Shown here: positions 10,245 to 22,900 of the stretch, piece after piece
How positions within the stretch are numbered: the stretch's first letter is position 1
Layout of the letters: every line of letters starts with the position of its first letter
Assembly (NCBI GenBank): GCA_010015655.1
Contig: ML976766.1
Span: 62,001-126,000 of the forward strand
Origin: Bimuria novae-zelandiae CBS 107.79
Taxonomy: Eukaryota > Ascomycota > Dothideomycetes > Pleosporales > Didymosphaeriaceae
Direction: 5' to 3'
DNA length: 64,000 nt
Notes under the pieces: model-generated
What the model was told of the DNA's origin: nothing
Database searches by the model: none
Seen by the model: the letters and a program-made list of their open reading frames with translations, nothing else
Translations under genes and position numbers: made by a program

Positions 10245-11801
10245 TCAACTCAGTCCTTCATTTCCATCATCCACTATACGCGAGATAATCCGAGGACCTA
10301 AAAACCTGCGAAGACCGCTAAGAGGAAGATAGAGCTTATACCATTGGACAAATTCTTCTCTAGACGCATCGTCGCTAACACGTCCAGTAACCATGGTTTT
10401 CCAGAATGCATGAAACATTGTCTCGTTCGTTGGTTTATAGATCGATTTGCTAGACGGTTTGGCGAAAGCTTCCCACACAAATAGACGATTGACGCTATCA
10501 TCAACCTCTCTGAACAGTCTGCCGAGGAGACCCTTGCGTGAAGAGCCAATGTAAATTGCCTTGAGATCCATCACACAAGCGGACTGTGAGATTTGGTCGA
10601 CGAAAAAAACCTCCAGTCCTAGCATACGTTCGTTCTTACTGATTAGTATCTGGGCTGTTGATTCGCCACTCGCTCTTCTGGTATGCTCGGAATGTTGAGT
10701 ATGTGTTGAGTCCTTCAAACTGAATGCCGTACTTTCAAATATCCAATTTGGAACCCACGAAAGTAGTTTGAGATTGGTGCTCGCTCTGTCTTGGTGGGGT
10801 ACGCTTAACACCCTGAGGGATTTTTCCGCCTTTAGCATAGCGATAGCGCTCCTTCTATAGATGGTAGCCTCATCTAAGGTATAGTCCGGCTTAAGTAACC
10901 CCATGTCGTAACTATTATCGGCTGCAAGACCTAGCAATTCGAAAACCTTGTCCCTCGGATCGGTCGAACAACTCGATCTGTGTCGAAGTAGTAGCTGCAG
11001 AAGACTAGGCTTCCAATTCGAAAATCCTCCCCTGCGGAGTACGCAGATAGATATTACCCTGTCATAGGTAAATGGCGATTTGGAAAGCATCCGCCCATGC
11101 AGCAACGTTAAGAATTCCATAGCTACGAACAACGAGTCCCCATGCATACAGAAATCGCCGCAGATGACTTCCAGCTCTTTGGTCATCGCCACTTCCTGAA
11201 TAATCCAACCCCTCCGAAACCACGGTCGATTGTGCAGCGAGAAGTATAGGTCAGAAATTAGAAGAAGCTTGGAAAATAATTCGCCAAATTTACCCTCATT
11301 CTCCCGTGCCAAACCTGCCAATGCCGTCTCCTGACTCACAGTCTTGCTCATATAATTTACGAGTCGTATAAACTAGTCCATAGCCATATTACTCTCTGAA
11401 GGAGCTTCGCCAAGCCAGACCATTACGCGCTCCGCCTAGTGATAGATATTGCGCATGATTGAGACTCGCGCACCTCGCTCGAGGACATCTTCTTGGTTGA
11501 TGCAAACCGCGTCAATCCACACATATCGTGGTCGTTCTTCATTGCTGCCGCGGCTGAGTTGAGTGAGGAATGCTTATAGATTTGGCGTAACATAGACAGT
11601 CTTCCGCTCGTCACCGCAAGGAATAGGTATTGTGCCTTTGGGCGCGCCTTAGCAGTACGACAAGGCTGAGAATTTCGGCGCTTCGTCGAGCAACACGGTC
11701 GTTAGCGAGCAATGGAGAGGCTCGGATGCAGAAGATAAGAGAGAGAAGAGGCGTATTGAGTGAGCGCTAGGAAGCTCGTCGTATGTGTAATCCTGAGCCA
11801 T
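10245..11801 (-). pseudogene. HET-domain (heterokaryon incompatibility) gene with four in-frame stops
   Basis: A HET-domain protein, normally acting in vegetative incompatibility and self/non-self responses. From ATG 11801 the frame reads AQDYTYDELPSAHSIRLF, then APKFSALSYC-stop-GAPKGTIPIPCG, TVYVTPNL-stop-AFLTQLS, RPRYVWIDAVCINQED, MRNIYH-stop-AERVMVWLG and MAMD-stop, then continues open for 368 codons (PWFRRGWIIQEVA, DPRDKVFELLGLA) to the stop at 10245. The signatures SYCWG, YVWIDAVCINQ and the RGW..QE block are recognisable, with the Trp of SYCWG now a stop. All four stops (TAA, TAA, TAG, TAG) lie in one frame, with no indel needed, and each is explained by C-to-T or G-to-A changes at Gln or Trp codons. 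The long clean 3' part suggests recent inactivation. An internal start at 11351 could express only the distal part. Confidence 0.88.
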
Positions 11802-12085
11802 TGTTGATGGATAAGTGTGTCGTGGAGGAAAGAGCAGGGAGGCTGAGACGAGTAGGCAACAGCTGAGCATCGGCAGAAAGGTCGTCTCAGCGGTCTGCCG
11901 TATCACCCAATCCTCACCGGCACTAACCACCATGGTACACCATAATTGAGATTACACCACAAGGCTGAACTCAGTCCTTATGCTCAAGCGCGTTGCGCGA
12001 GCGTTAATATAAAGTTCCGATCCATTAAATACACATCCAGCACAATATGTACGTGCACCAGCCCCTATGTCCCCTCGCATATCTA

Positions 12086-15000
12086 TCAGACCCCCGTCCC
12101 AACATCACCAGCGACCCTGATCGTCTCAACCGGCGACTTGCCCCTTCCAGTGTAACTCCCACCATCACTCGACCCGTCTTCGGACGCCTTGCTCTTCTTT
12201 TTCGACTTCAGCTTCTCCGACATCCGATCTGTAAGCCGCGCAAGCGGTCGATAAACCGCGACGAACGGCTTGCCGACAAACATCGCAATGGCCCCAAACC
12301 ACGCGTCAGGAAACAATCTGACACACACACCCCAAGGAACGCACAAGAGCGCCACAACAACGCTAATGGCCCACTGGTTCCCGTTCAGCTCTACGATGCT
12401 GAAGGCCGTGCTTCCAAAGTAAATGATGACTACCTGGCAGCCCACCATGATTACGTTCATCGCGATGAAGTAGTAGTTCTTGTGGATGCCGATGAAGATG
12501 TTGAGTTTATTGTCCAGACGACGGTTGTTGTACTGGTTGAAGATCTGCAACCACACGAAGACGTTGAAGATGATGGTACGCATTTCGTTTTCCGGGTAGG
12601 GGAGGAACTGAGGTCCCGCGAAGTGCAGAATGAAGGTCGCGGTCATCTGGAAAATGGCTTGGCCAATGATCCTGCGACGGTTGTTAGATGGCGTGTGTGG
12701 GTACGACGAGGGGGGACTTACATCTTCCACATGGTAATGCTGATGATGGACGCTTTGCGGGGCGTCGGCGGACGGTCGAGGATCTCGTTCGTGGGAGGAT
12801 CGGTGAAGAGGGAGAGTGCTGCAAGAGAATCCCTAGCCGATGTTAGCGAGAATGATGGACAGGTACGCCAGTGAAGCTTACATGAACAGGTTAATCCACA
12901 GGAGCTGGACTGCCGTTAGAACGGAACGCATCTCGAGGTCCTGGATCGCGGTGACAAAGGCCACGACCATCGCTGTAATGTTGACGGTTATCTGAAACTG
13001 GAGAAACTTCTGAACGGCGTCGTTCACCGTACGACCCCACATGAGCGCCGTTAGGATCGACGCGAAGTTGTCGTCCATCAAGATAATCGCCGACGCTTCC
13101 TTAGCTACTTCGGTGCCGGATATGCCCATAGAAAAGCCAATGTCTGCGGCTTTGAGTGCCGGTCCATCGTTGGTACCATCGCCAGTGACTGCCACAATAC
13201 CACCAAGCTTGTGCAACCTAGTGACTAAGATCCGCTTGTCCTCGGGCGAGGAATGCGCGAGTACCTGTAATCGTGGAAGCGTCGCGTCCATTTCCTAGTC
13301 GCTGAGCTTCCGAAACTCAGGGCCCTCCATCACGACACCGTCAGTGTAGATGCCACATTCGGAAGCAATAGCTTCGGCCGTGATGATGTTGTCGCCTGTA
13401 ACCATGCGAACAACAACGCCCGCGTGCTTGCACTTGGCTACTGCTTCTGGTACGTCCGGACGGAGGGGGTCCTGGATTCCCACCACTCCGATATATGTCA
13501 TGCCATTAAGCAGCGAGCCCAAGTCGGCAGCGAGTGAAGAATCGTCGGGGTTCTCGGCACCTTGTGGAGGCCATTGCGTAAAGTCCTTGTAGATCAAGCC
13601 AATGGTGCGAAGCGACTGTCCCGCATACGAGTCGATGACACTGGCTATAGCTTTTCTTCGGGAGGGATCCATGGGCACTGCACCTGTAGGAAAAGCAAGC
13701 GAAGTAGAAAAGGTGAGAAGAATCTCTGAGGCACCCTTGACGAGTAGGCGGTATCCGTTTGGCAGTTTGATGACCGCGCCCATGCACTTGCGACTGGAGT
13801 CGAATGGGAGCATTTGTACCAGCTGTGCGCTGGTGCGTTCTTGGGATAGTGAAGTCATGCCCAAGACGTTCTTTGCCAAACCCAAAAGCGCCGTCTCAGT
13901 CTTCGAACCCACGAATCCGAATTCGTCACCGTCACCTTCGAACGCGGTGGAGTTGATGGCGATGGACTCAATCAGGAGTCGCTTCTGCTCAGCGGTTAGA
14001 CGTTGCGCAAACTGTGACGAACGGCTTTCGGACGCTCCGGGATTCTTGTCATCGAAAGAGTCTTCGCCGAAAGTTCCGGTTACAACCGTCATCTTGTTCT
14101 GCGTTAAAGTTCCGGTCTTGTCCGAACAGACTGTAGTCGCGTTGCCCATCGTTTCGCACGATTTCAAGACACGAACCAAGTTGTTCATCTTGACCATCTG
14201 CGAGGTGGCGAATGCAAGCGACAGAGTGATGGCTAAGGGTAATCCTTCAGGAACAGCGACGACAATGATCGTCACGGATACAATGAGAATATCCATGAAC
14301 TTGGACGCCTTTTGTGCAGGACCCAGAGGGCTGCCAGGAAAAGTCGCGACGAGACGGAACAGCAAAATCAATAGCAGGAGGAAAGACGCAAAGCTAGCAA
14401 GCTTCGCAATGGCCTTTGCGAGTTTGTCTAGCTTGATCTGGAGAGGTGTCTGTTCTGGCTCCTGTCGCATGGCCATCATGATCTTGCCATAGCTCGAGTT
14501 GACACCAACAGAGGTGACCAGGTCTAACGCCGTTAGTCAAAATCTTCCTTAGGAATAGCGTGAGCTCACATGTGCCTATGCCCTCAAGAACTTTGCTTTC
14601 AGAAATAATGAAGGGGTCGAGGTCCTTGGTGTCATCGTGACCGCGCTCGAGGTGACGCTTGACTTGCTCCGCATTCGTCTTCTTCATCTGGTCAGACTCT
14701 CCGGTGGCCGAAGTCTCGTCACATTTGACATTGTGCCCCGAGATAAATACACCATCGGCAGGGATGAGATCGCCCGGTTCCATATGGAGAACGTCGCCCA
14801 CCAGAATGTCATAGACCGAGATCGTGAAAGATATTCCTGAGCGAATGACCTTAACCTCGCGGGCCTCTTTCTTCGCGTTGAGTTTCACGAAAGCACGCTC
14901 TTTCTGGAAATCGTTGACAGCGCCGACCAAGACCACCACGACGATCGAGACGCAGATGGCGCAGCCTTCGATCCAATCTACAGAAGGTGGAGCTCGGGGC

Positions 15001-15911
15001 CATGGTCGACACCGAATGTCTCATACAAGCCAAGAGCGAGAGAAATAACGGCTGCGACTGTGAGTAGTATGAGAACACTCTCCTTGTAGTATCTGGTAAC
15101 AATCTGTCAGCAAAAGAAGGTATTCGCCAGTCCAGACGACTTACGCTTCCCAGGCAAGCTTCAAGAAGGACTTGGGCTTCTTGGTAGGGTGTACATTCGT
15201 TTTGTACACCTGTTTGCGATCCTAGAAGGCATCTCTGGCGTGTGGCCCAGCACCAGATCCCCCGGTGTTTGCGACATCTACATGGCGGACCTCTACTGGA
15301 CGGGGTAGTGTTGATGCGATGCCGCGCGCTTTTCGATACTGCTTAGTGACCTCCTCAAAGGATACAGAGCCTGTCAGCTCAGTTTCTTCCAGACTCAGTC
15401 CAGCATCGACATCCGTCCTGAGACCAGTTTCGAGTCCTGGAAGTCCGCCTAGAGCGATGAAAGCAGGTAACGACTTGGGATTCAACATCTTGTTCAGCTG
15501 CCCTGGCGAGAACGCGAATTTGTTGTTGATAACTGCAAAGTCTTCAGAGCCGGGATCGGCCTTGAGGGCGTCATCGTGGAGATACGATTCCAGGGTATGC
15601 GTAGAAGCACCCGCAGAGGTACCTGGCGGTGCGAGTGTGGCTTCGCTTGCTGAGCGACTTCGACCTGCGAATAGATTCGAGCTGGATGCTACACTTCGCG
15701 CACTTGTCGATGGATTTCGAAAATGCATCTGTCCGAAAGATCGTTCTGGTGCCAATGTTGCAGGGGAGATGTCGTCGACAGCCGTCACTGCGGTAAGGGT
15801 CTCTTCTGTATTGGTCCGCATAGGCGTCCTTGGAATCTCGACGGTGACCTCGGGAAGGGGTGGTAAAGACCCGTTTTCTGCGCGTCCAGGCACATTGTTG
15901 TACGAAACCAT
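12086..15911 (-). pseudogene. P-type Ca2+-ATPase (PMC1/PMCA type), apparently inactivated
   Basis: Vacuolar or plasma-membrane type calcium pump. Exons run about 15911-15145, 15092-14570 and 14523 to about 12882, followed by two C-terminal exons ending at 12086. Family features, in order: a Ser-rich N-terminus; FLKLAW; the first membrane helix region (VLILLTVAAVISLALGLYETFG); the actuator motif (DETSATGESD, standing for TGES); the phosphorylation site CSDKTGTLTQNKM; KGASE; MVTGDN; the hinge [24 protein letters not shown]; and LLWINLFM. Three lesions are visible: TAG at about 15224, just before DRKQVYKTN; a one-base frameshift near 14990, before DWIEG; and TAG at 13295-13297 inside [16 protein letters not shown], where relatives have Gln or Glu. 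Both stops fit CAG to TAG. The rest aligns without gaps, so decay is recent or sequence errors contribute. Confidence 0.85.
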
Positions 15912-17297
15912 ACCGGGCAGATAACAAAAAAGACAATTAACTATCACAAGCGTTTGAACGTATAACCCCCAGTTGGTGCGGTGGGCTGAAGTAAGATACC
16001 GTTCTTATTTCGAAGCACATCTTGGAGAGCTTGATATATCGATCTACGAACTGCGCGGTTCCTCGTCGCGGGTCGAGCATGCAGAAGGTGAAGCAAGAGC
16101 GGCCACGACGGGCACCAAGCCCGCTGCCGAGAAGCATCGAGGCCGGAAGCAGACAGGATGCCCAGGTGATAGTGACAACTGAATTCAACAGACATTGAGG
16201 CTGTGCAGAATGCGACAGAGATTGGCGCTGCCAACCCACTTGTCAGGCATGTAGCTGGACGAAAGGGTGGCGAATCAGCAGCGCTTGAAACAAAAGCAGA
16301 GAAAGAAAACGCGAGGAGCAAAGCCTTAGGGAATATATCTGGGGAAATATATTCTTGGAATGTGAACAGAGAGACGCAACAGTTGGCACGACTGAGGTGA
16401 TGGGCGCAGGTGGCCATTGTAGATTCGGATGCCGCGTCTCTCGTCGATTACTAGCGAGCGTTCGGCAAATGTAGCGCGTTTGAAAGTCGATGAGACGAGA
16501 GGGTCTTGTTTGGCGTTCTGCTCGGAGGGGACGTGTCATTAAGCATGCCGATATGTCACCAGAATGCAGTTGCTTGAATTACGGGTCCAGTCCCATCAAT
16601 TCCTATCTGTAGCTTGTTTTCGCAAGGCTCACTTCCCCCGTAGCGGGGAAGACGCAGTGTTCCCACGTCATGCGGCGCCCCAGGCTGCGTTTCGCCTAGG
16701 GGGCATCGCGAAGCCCTTGAGTACGGGGTATGCGGGCTGGACTCCGCGTTTTACACCGTGGTCTTGAAGGGGGTGGCGAATCTGCCATGATATGCAGGTG
16801 CGGGCGCGCGGAGGCTAATCCGCGCTCTAACCCAGTCTTCTAGAAAAGTGTCGATTGGCGACTCTTGGCGAGGGCAAGTGAACACGCATATTAAGACAGG
16901 GCACGACTTAATACAAGAAACGTATGATTGCTGGGCGAAACAGGAATGCATGAGCAAAGCTGCGAACTCCAGACGGCCCACAACGGCAGAACACTCTCTC
17001 TTGTCGTGGTGCGAAGCTTGCTGCGGCAGAACTACTTCATATCTCGCCTCGGCGGTTATCCAGAGGAAAGTCGAAGCGATTAGTCACCCATTTACTGCCC
17101 TGTCAGTTGCTTTCGCTTCCTTGTGTAAAACACCACCAATTCTCATCTTCCGCTTTCTTATTACCCAGCCTTCTTGCCCAGCTCATTTTGTTTGCCGGCT
17201 CGTTCGATATCCGGTGCGGGTTCCCCGACATTTTCGCTCCTAATCTCGTGTTCATCAATCCCTTCCAGGGCCAACGGTATCAGCGACATCCGAGATC
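15912..17297. other. Intergenic region upstream of two divergent genes
   Basis: Holds the 5' flanks of the Ca2+-ATPase pseudogene (-) and the zinc-cluster gene (+). Short open frames near 15944-16417 and 16848-17243 show no domain. No repeats were recognised. Confidence 0.4.
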
Positions 17298-18869
17298 ATG
17301 TGCCCATTCAGTAAGTTAATCGCTGCACTGGGACAATATAGTTACTAACTGACATAGCATCGTTGCCAGCGGGTGAAGGTCCGGCTCGCTTTTCGCCAAC
17401 AGCTGTCCAGGATTGGGCACCACGCCGAAAATCAGTATCTAACGCCTGTGAACGATGTCGAAGAAGAAAGGTACTTAGCCCTCCTTTCCATGGAAACTTC
17501 ATATTCTAAATGGCTTTTAGATCCGGTGCGACGGAGATACTCCTTGTGCAACATGCAAAAGATTTTCATTAGCATGTGTGTTGTCTTTTTCAAGACTACT
17601 ATCCGTACTCAGAGCTGACCAGCTTCAGGTGTGAGAACACAAAAACCACGAGAAGTAGTCGCATCGTCAGTCATCTCCCCTTGCGCGACCTGCACCTGCA
17701 TGCGCCTCATCACGTGACCCTGCCAACACTTTCCCAGCGAACATCAAGCCGCACTAGAAAGTCGAATACACCAGTTGGAAGCTCAATTGGCTGCGCACGT
17801 ATCTGCGCCCATGCATGGCATGGAGTCAATAGATAAGAATCTCATGGCTTCGACACCGACCAGTTTTGATTGGGGTCCGAGCCCGCCCCAGCTGTCATTG
17901 GACACAGCGTTTCCAGCTTTCACCGCCGAACCTTCGCAGACGGACATTGCAAGCTTTTCGGCTGGGAGTACAGGGGCGCAAGTACCCTCGATAGCCGTCA
18001 CTGAATGTGAGCTTGTCCCCAATGCGGCAGTTGTATCTTCACCAGTACCTTCATCCTGGTCAGGCACCACACGCACATCGTCTCCCGATGTCCCTATCTC
18101 GCGTACGAGCGCGCCCTCCTTTCCGCAACTGGGCTTTCCTTCGAACAGTAGATCTTACACGCCGTCACCAGGCTTATCGCATGGGACGGAGTGGGATTTC
18201 ATGGCCCAACGCAGCAAACTGAAACCCGAGGCGCCTCAGAGTGGCAGCATGTCCCGCACTACTTCAGTTTCGTCGCATTCGATTGAGAGCGAAGAACTCG
18301 GCACTGAAGACGAGACCGACGTTCTGCCCTTAGCACCCGCGCCTCACCTACCTCGGCGAGGGCTATTCGCCGCCCACATGGAAAGCCCGCCGCCAGGCTC
18401 GTCCCGATCAAGCTTCACCGACAGAAGCAGAGCCCTCACCACCACACCCTTTCCGAGCCGATTCGAAGCCGAGACGCTCACGTCCGAGTTCGTCCAGCAT
18501 CTGGAAGGCGCGGACCAGAAGATCTATTCCATCACCCCCGGCCTTTTCAGCCGATTCTGTGAATCCGTCTATCCGGACCCCAAGAAGCGTGGCGTGGCTC
18601 TTGACGTACCCGTGACTACGCAAATGGCTCGTTTCCACGTTTTCATGGCCATGGCGATCGGCATGAAGATGCGGATCAAGGACAGCCCGGAAAATTCCAA
18701 TTCGCTTCTCGACACCTGCTATGACCTCGCAATGCAGCAAGCGTCGTCTGCACCGTTTTGGCAGGAAAACGGTGGCGTAGAAGCTACACAGCTCCTGAAT
18801 ATCTTTGCCTCTATTCGCAAGGAGCCGCAGTTTGCACCCAAGCCGCTGCAGACCTCCATGTCTTGGTGA
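17298..18869 (+). CDS. Zn(II)2Cys6 fungal transcription factor
   Basis: Zinc-cluster DNA-binding regulator of unknown target. Exons: 17298-17310 (MCPF), 17358-17470, 17521-17575, one from 17629, and a long final exon to 18869. Splicing the first four gives the six-cysteine cluster CERCRRRKIRCDGDTPCATC followed by KRFSLACVRTQKPR. A coiled-coil dimerisation stretch, ALESRIHQLEAQLAAH, starts the last exon. The body is Ser/Pro/Thr-rich, then has an alpha-helical middle region (FVQHLEGADQKIYSITPGLF, RFHVFMAMAIGMKMR, LLDTCYDLAMQQA). I could not find a splice pair in the linker (about 17670-17750) that keeps frame. The only in-phase solution is a 24-base intron, so there may be a one-base indel. The C-terminus at SMSW is short for the class but looks natural. 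It may be a recent pseudogene. Confidence 0.75.
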
Positions 18870-19231
18870 CATCCGCTTCTAGAGAGTGGGTGATATGATT
18901 TGGGGTAAAGAGAAGTGTCACTGACGGCTTGCAACGTTGTCTTGTTGGTTGTGAGTTCTATACTCGCATTATTCTCCCTGTACATGTCCTTCAGATATAC
19001 CAACGCAATACATTAGATCATGAACAACGCCTTTGCGCCAACCGCTCATTTCCCAGGCAGTCTAGGCATGTTGCTCGTCCCATGTGATATTTTGGTGTGG
19101 AGGAAACTTGCCACTATGGTGTTGCTCCAGGATCTAACCGGTTACATCTTGCAAACCTTCATGCGCCACACGACTGCTGTCGCGTCTTCTGACACGACGT
19201 CTGCAAAAGGTACCGCCGCTCTGTGCTGGAA

Positions 19232-19968
19232 TCAAAGAGTAAACGGCTTTCGATTGTTCAACAAGTAAAAATGTTCCAGACGCATTGTACCCGAAGCAGA
19301 CCAGACATGCTCCAACGGTGCCACGTCAACCTCAATATCTTTGCCGTATCGTTCTTGGTAGAGTTTTCCAAGCTCCTCTCGCAGAGCATCCATGATATCG
19401 CGCAACTTCGGTTTAGTGTTCGGGTGAGGCCAAGGAAGGTTGAACGCCCATGGTGACAGGTTCAAAAAGTCCGTGCTATACGATATATCTCTAGACGCTC
19501 CAATTTCGGTAGAACAGCGAGTTCGCCCGCGAAATCCGTGATGCAACGTCGGTGGACTAGAACCCACTACGAAGGCTTTGAAAGCGGGTTGATCCGCACC
19601 CATGATCTGAAATGGATGGATGCACATGTAGAGATACCGAAGATTAGTGAAATCCGCTAATCGGTTGAAGAATTCCATCGAGAGGCGACGGGGAATGGTT
19701 TGAAACCAGCGAGGTGGCGCTGTAACTCGGGAAGAGAAGCAGTACCAATAGGAGGTATTTGGCGCAAGTCCCCGAGATGGAGGGCTCCTACACCAGTTGC
19801 CGCTTTTTCCAAGATGAAGTCGAGAAAATGAACGTACGCTGGGAGATAGCTGGGCGCGTCTCGCCTGCTAGGGTGCGCGCTAAGCCAGAAGTTCATTTCT
19901 GGCCCACCGTATAGGGCCCTTGATCGCGCGTGGTGCCATCGGTAGACGCGCAATGCACGGGATTCGAA
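19232..19968 (-). pseudogene. F-box/LRR-like hypothetical gene, 3' part (split by hAT element)
   Basis: The 3' part of a fungal hypothetical gene of the 'structural F-box remnant' type. It reads SRALRVYRWHHARSRAL directly from the transposon junction, then LPAYVHFLDFILEKAATGVGALHLG and, in a second frame, FNRLADFTNLRYLYMCIHPFQIM and DALREELGKLYQERYGKDIEVD to the stop at 19232. The switch of frame near 19715 needs a one-base indel, so the copy was damaged independently of the insertion. The 5' part is at 23247-23444. The product cannot be named; the motif (Q)LSTEASSFFWAGNNFES is typical of many ascomycete proteins of unknown function. Confidence 0.65.
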
Positions 19969-22900
19969 CATAGTTGCTAACAATCAAGCTGGCTTGATCG
20001 GCTTGATCGGGCTTGATAATCACGTGACAGGTCAATCAAGCCAAGCCTAGAGTTTAAAACTTAGGTTCCAATCAAGCCTTAGAGGGCAGGCTTAATTAGA
20101 AAGCTTAATTAGCTTAATAACTTAGCACTACTAGCGGGGTTTTTAATAAGGCTTTTAAGTTACCTGTATAGATAATCTTATAATAATTTTTTAGTGTTAT
20201 AGCTAGCTTAGTAAGCCTTTTAGCGCTCTATTCTAGTATACCTATACACCTAAAAAGCGCGTCCTCCTATCTTTTTTAGTGCTTATAATATATACTATAT
20301 TACCCTTTTTAATTACTTTTACTATTATCGCCGCTATGCTAGCGCCCTAAACTATTAAGTAAAAGTATAAAGGTAGTAATAGCCTAAATAAGCGCGTAAA
20401 GCTAAGTAGTACCGCGTTATAGCCTATTAACGTTATCGCGTTGTAGTCTTAGCGTATATCGCCACGCAAAGCAATAGTTTAGCAAGCTAGGCAAGCTAGG
20501 CGACTATACTGCCTACCTTTAAGTTAAGATTACGCGATACCTAAGCCGTAGACGCCCTTATCGCGCCTATTAAGGGTAGCAAAGCCGCCACAGTGGCTAT
20601 AGTAGAGGATAATAATGTAGTAGAGGAGGGATTTAACGCGCTATTTAAGGATAACTTTAAAGGTATTAACTTCTTACGCTTGCCTAAATATATAAAGCTA
20701 CTAGTAACCTAGAAGCAAAAGAAAAGCTAGATATACTAGTATAGTTACTATGTTGCACTACGCAATAACCTATCGCGAATCTTCTTTATCTGCCATTACT
20801 GCTACTAGCGTAAGGTTATAGATGCTAGTAGCGGTGGCTTATATAAGATAATAATATTAACGTTAATATTAGCGCGCTACCTCGAGCAAAAGAAGCGTAG
20901 TTATAGTTATCTTACGCTAAGTAAGGCGCGCCTAATAAAGGTAGTTAATAAGTTACTACGTGCTATTATTAAAAATAGTAAAATTAAAGTTACTTAGGCT
21001 ATTACTAACAAGCTATTAGGCTTTAACTGCTAGGACTTTTGTGTAGCGACTATTAGCTAGCTTATTAAAAATAATTACTCGCTACGCGAATTTAAAACGC
21101 TAGCTTTTCGCATAATGCTTAAGGCTATAAACCTAGAGGCAGCTAGGGCTTTATAGACTTACTATATAAGCGTATCGCGCTTTATTATGCGTCTATACGA
21201 GCACCTATAGCCTATTATTAAGGCTATATTATTAATAGTACTAAGTAAAATTTATATTAGCTTTAATAAATAAATAATAAAGGGAGGTAAGCGTAGCTTT
21301 CTAGGCGTTATTACGCACTACGTTAACAGCGATAGCGAGGTTATTAACCTGCCTATTACGCTATTATAGCTAACAGGCGCCTATAGTAGTAAGAAAATTA
21401 GTAAAATTATTAGCAAGTTACTATAATAGTTTAGTATAAACTAATATAGTATTAGTTACTTTGTCCTTAATAACGCTAATAATAATAACACTACTATCCT
21501 CGCGCTTGCTTATAAGATAGGCTTTAGCGCGATCTATTACTACCTTTATTATAGGCCTTATACTCTTAACCTTATTAAATAGACGCTACTTTAAGGAAAC
21601 AACGCTAACGCGTTTAATAATAATATTAGTAATTTAGACGTAAGTTAGTAACTTCTTACCTATTTTACGCGTATGTATTACTGCCTGCGCCGTGCTTTGT
21701 ACTCACTTCCTGCCCTTTTAGTTAGATCTTAGGAGTAGTTACTAATAATTAGCAGGATAAAAGCGATTTTATATGCACCTAGCGTAAAGGCAGCCTTCTT
21801 AGCGTCTTTTTAGACATTATTAAGTATATTAAAACGCCCTAGTAGCATAAGCTTTTTAATAACTTTTAGCGTATTACTAACGCTAAGCTACCTATAGAGG
21901 CGCGCGGTAAAATATTAGAGCTAGTAAAGCCTGTTATTATTTACTAAAACTTATTCTACTCTACTTTTAAGCGCGCTATTAAATTGTAACCTACTATTAA
22001 CGCGTATACTACTTATTATATTTACTATATTTGTAATAAGGATATATTTATAGCTAGTTACTATAATAAGTTGCCTAACGCGTAGCCTTAAATAAGATCT
22101 AATAGGCTATTAGTCGCTAACTAGGCCGTAGTTACTAAGTATATTAAAGTGTTGCGACCGCTAAAGCTTGTAATAAAGCGCCTTAAGAGTTATAGTAAAA
22201 GTGTTAAAAGCGCTAACGACGTTAATAGCCCTCTTAAGAGTAGCTATTATAGCGCAATTGCTAAGATTATACCTATTTTTAAGTATATACTTTTGTACTA
22301 CAAGTAGCGCGTTAAGGCCTATAAGGCTATTAACTATAACGCCTATAAAGAAGCGCCTAAAAACTACCTTATAATTAACCTACGCGCTGCCTAGGCGAAA
22401 GCTAATTAATACTACTCTAAGCTTAACTACTCACCTGCGTACTACGCCGCTATAATACTCTACCTATACTATAAGAACTACTGCGAGACTGTCTAGGCTA
22501 ATAGGCCTAACTAGATTACTAGCAACAACATCGCGTTTTAGGCGCTTTAGGGTGAGTATAAAGGCTTAGTAGCGCGCCCTATCGCGGTAAGACGCCCTAT
22601 AATTATTAGTAATAATATTAATAATGCTATTAACGCCCTTATCGACCCTAAGGTAATAGTAGTAGTAGCGGCCGCTGATGACAGCGACCTAGACAAATAT
22701 TAGCGATAGAAGAAGTAGGAGCCGAGAGTAGAGAAAGGTTCTAAAGCTACTAATAACCCTATTAAATACTAGGTAGGATTACGTAATCGCTACCCGAACC
22801 TCGCTTGCATGGCCCTTAACCTTATCTCTATTCTAGCCTCTAGTTGTGAGTGTAAGCGCATGTTTAGCGAGCTTAGCGACCTTCTTAAGCCTTAAAGACG

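Noticed and set aside
14985..15025. An intron to explain the Ca2+-ATPase frame change near DWIEG
   Set aside because: The only GT...AG pair in range would be about 35 bases and would remove conserved residues; a one-base deletion is simpler.
10245..15911. Reassigned TAG/TAA codons (Gln or Trp) as an explanation of in-frame stops
   Set aside because: Intact genes here end on these codons (TAG ends the aldehyde dehydrogenase, TAA ends REX4 and the dehydrogenase) and have no internal ones, so the stops are lesions.
6273..18869. A secondary-metabolite gene cluster (peroxidase, pump, regulator)
   Set aside because: No PKS, NRPS, terpene or DMAT backbone gene is present, the pump is a calcium ATPase, and several members are broken.
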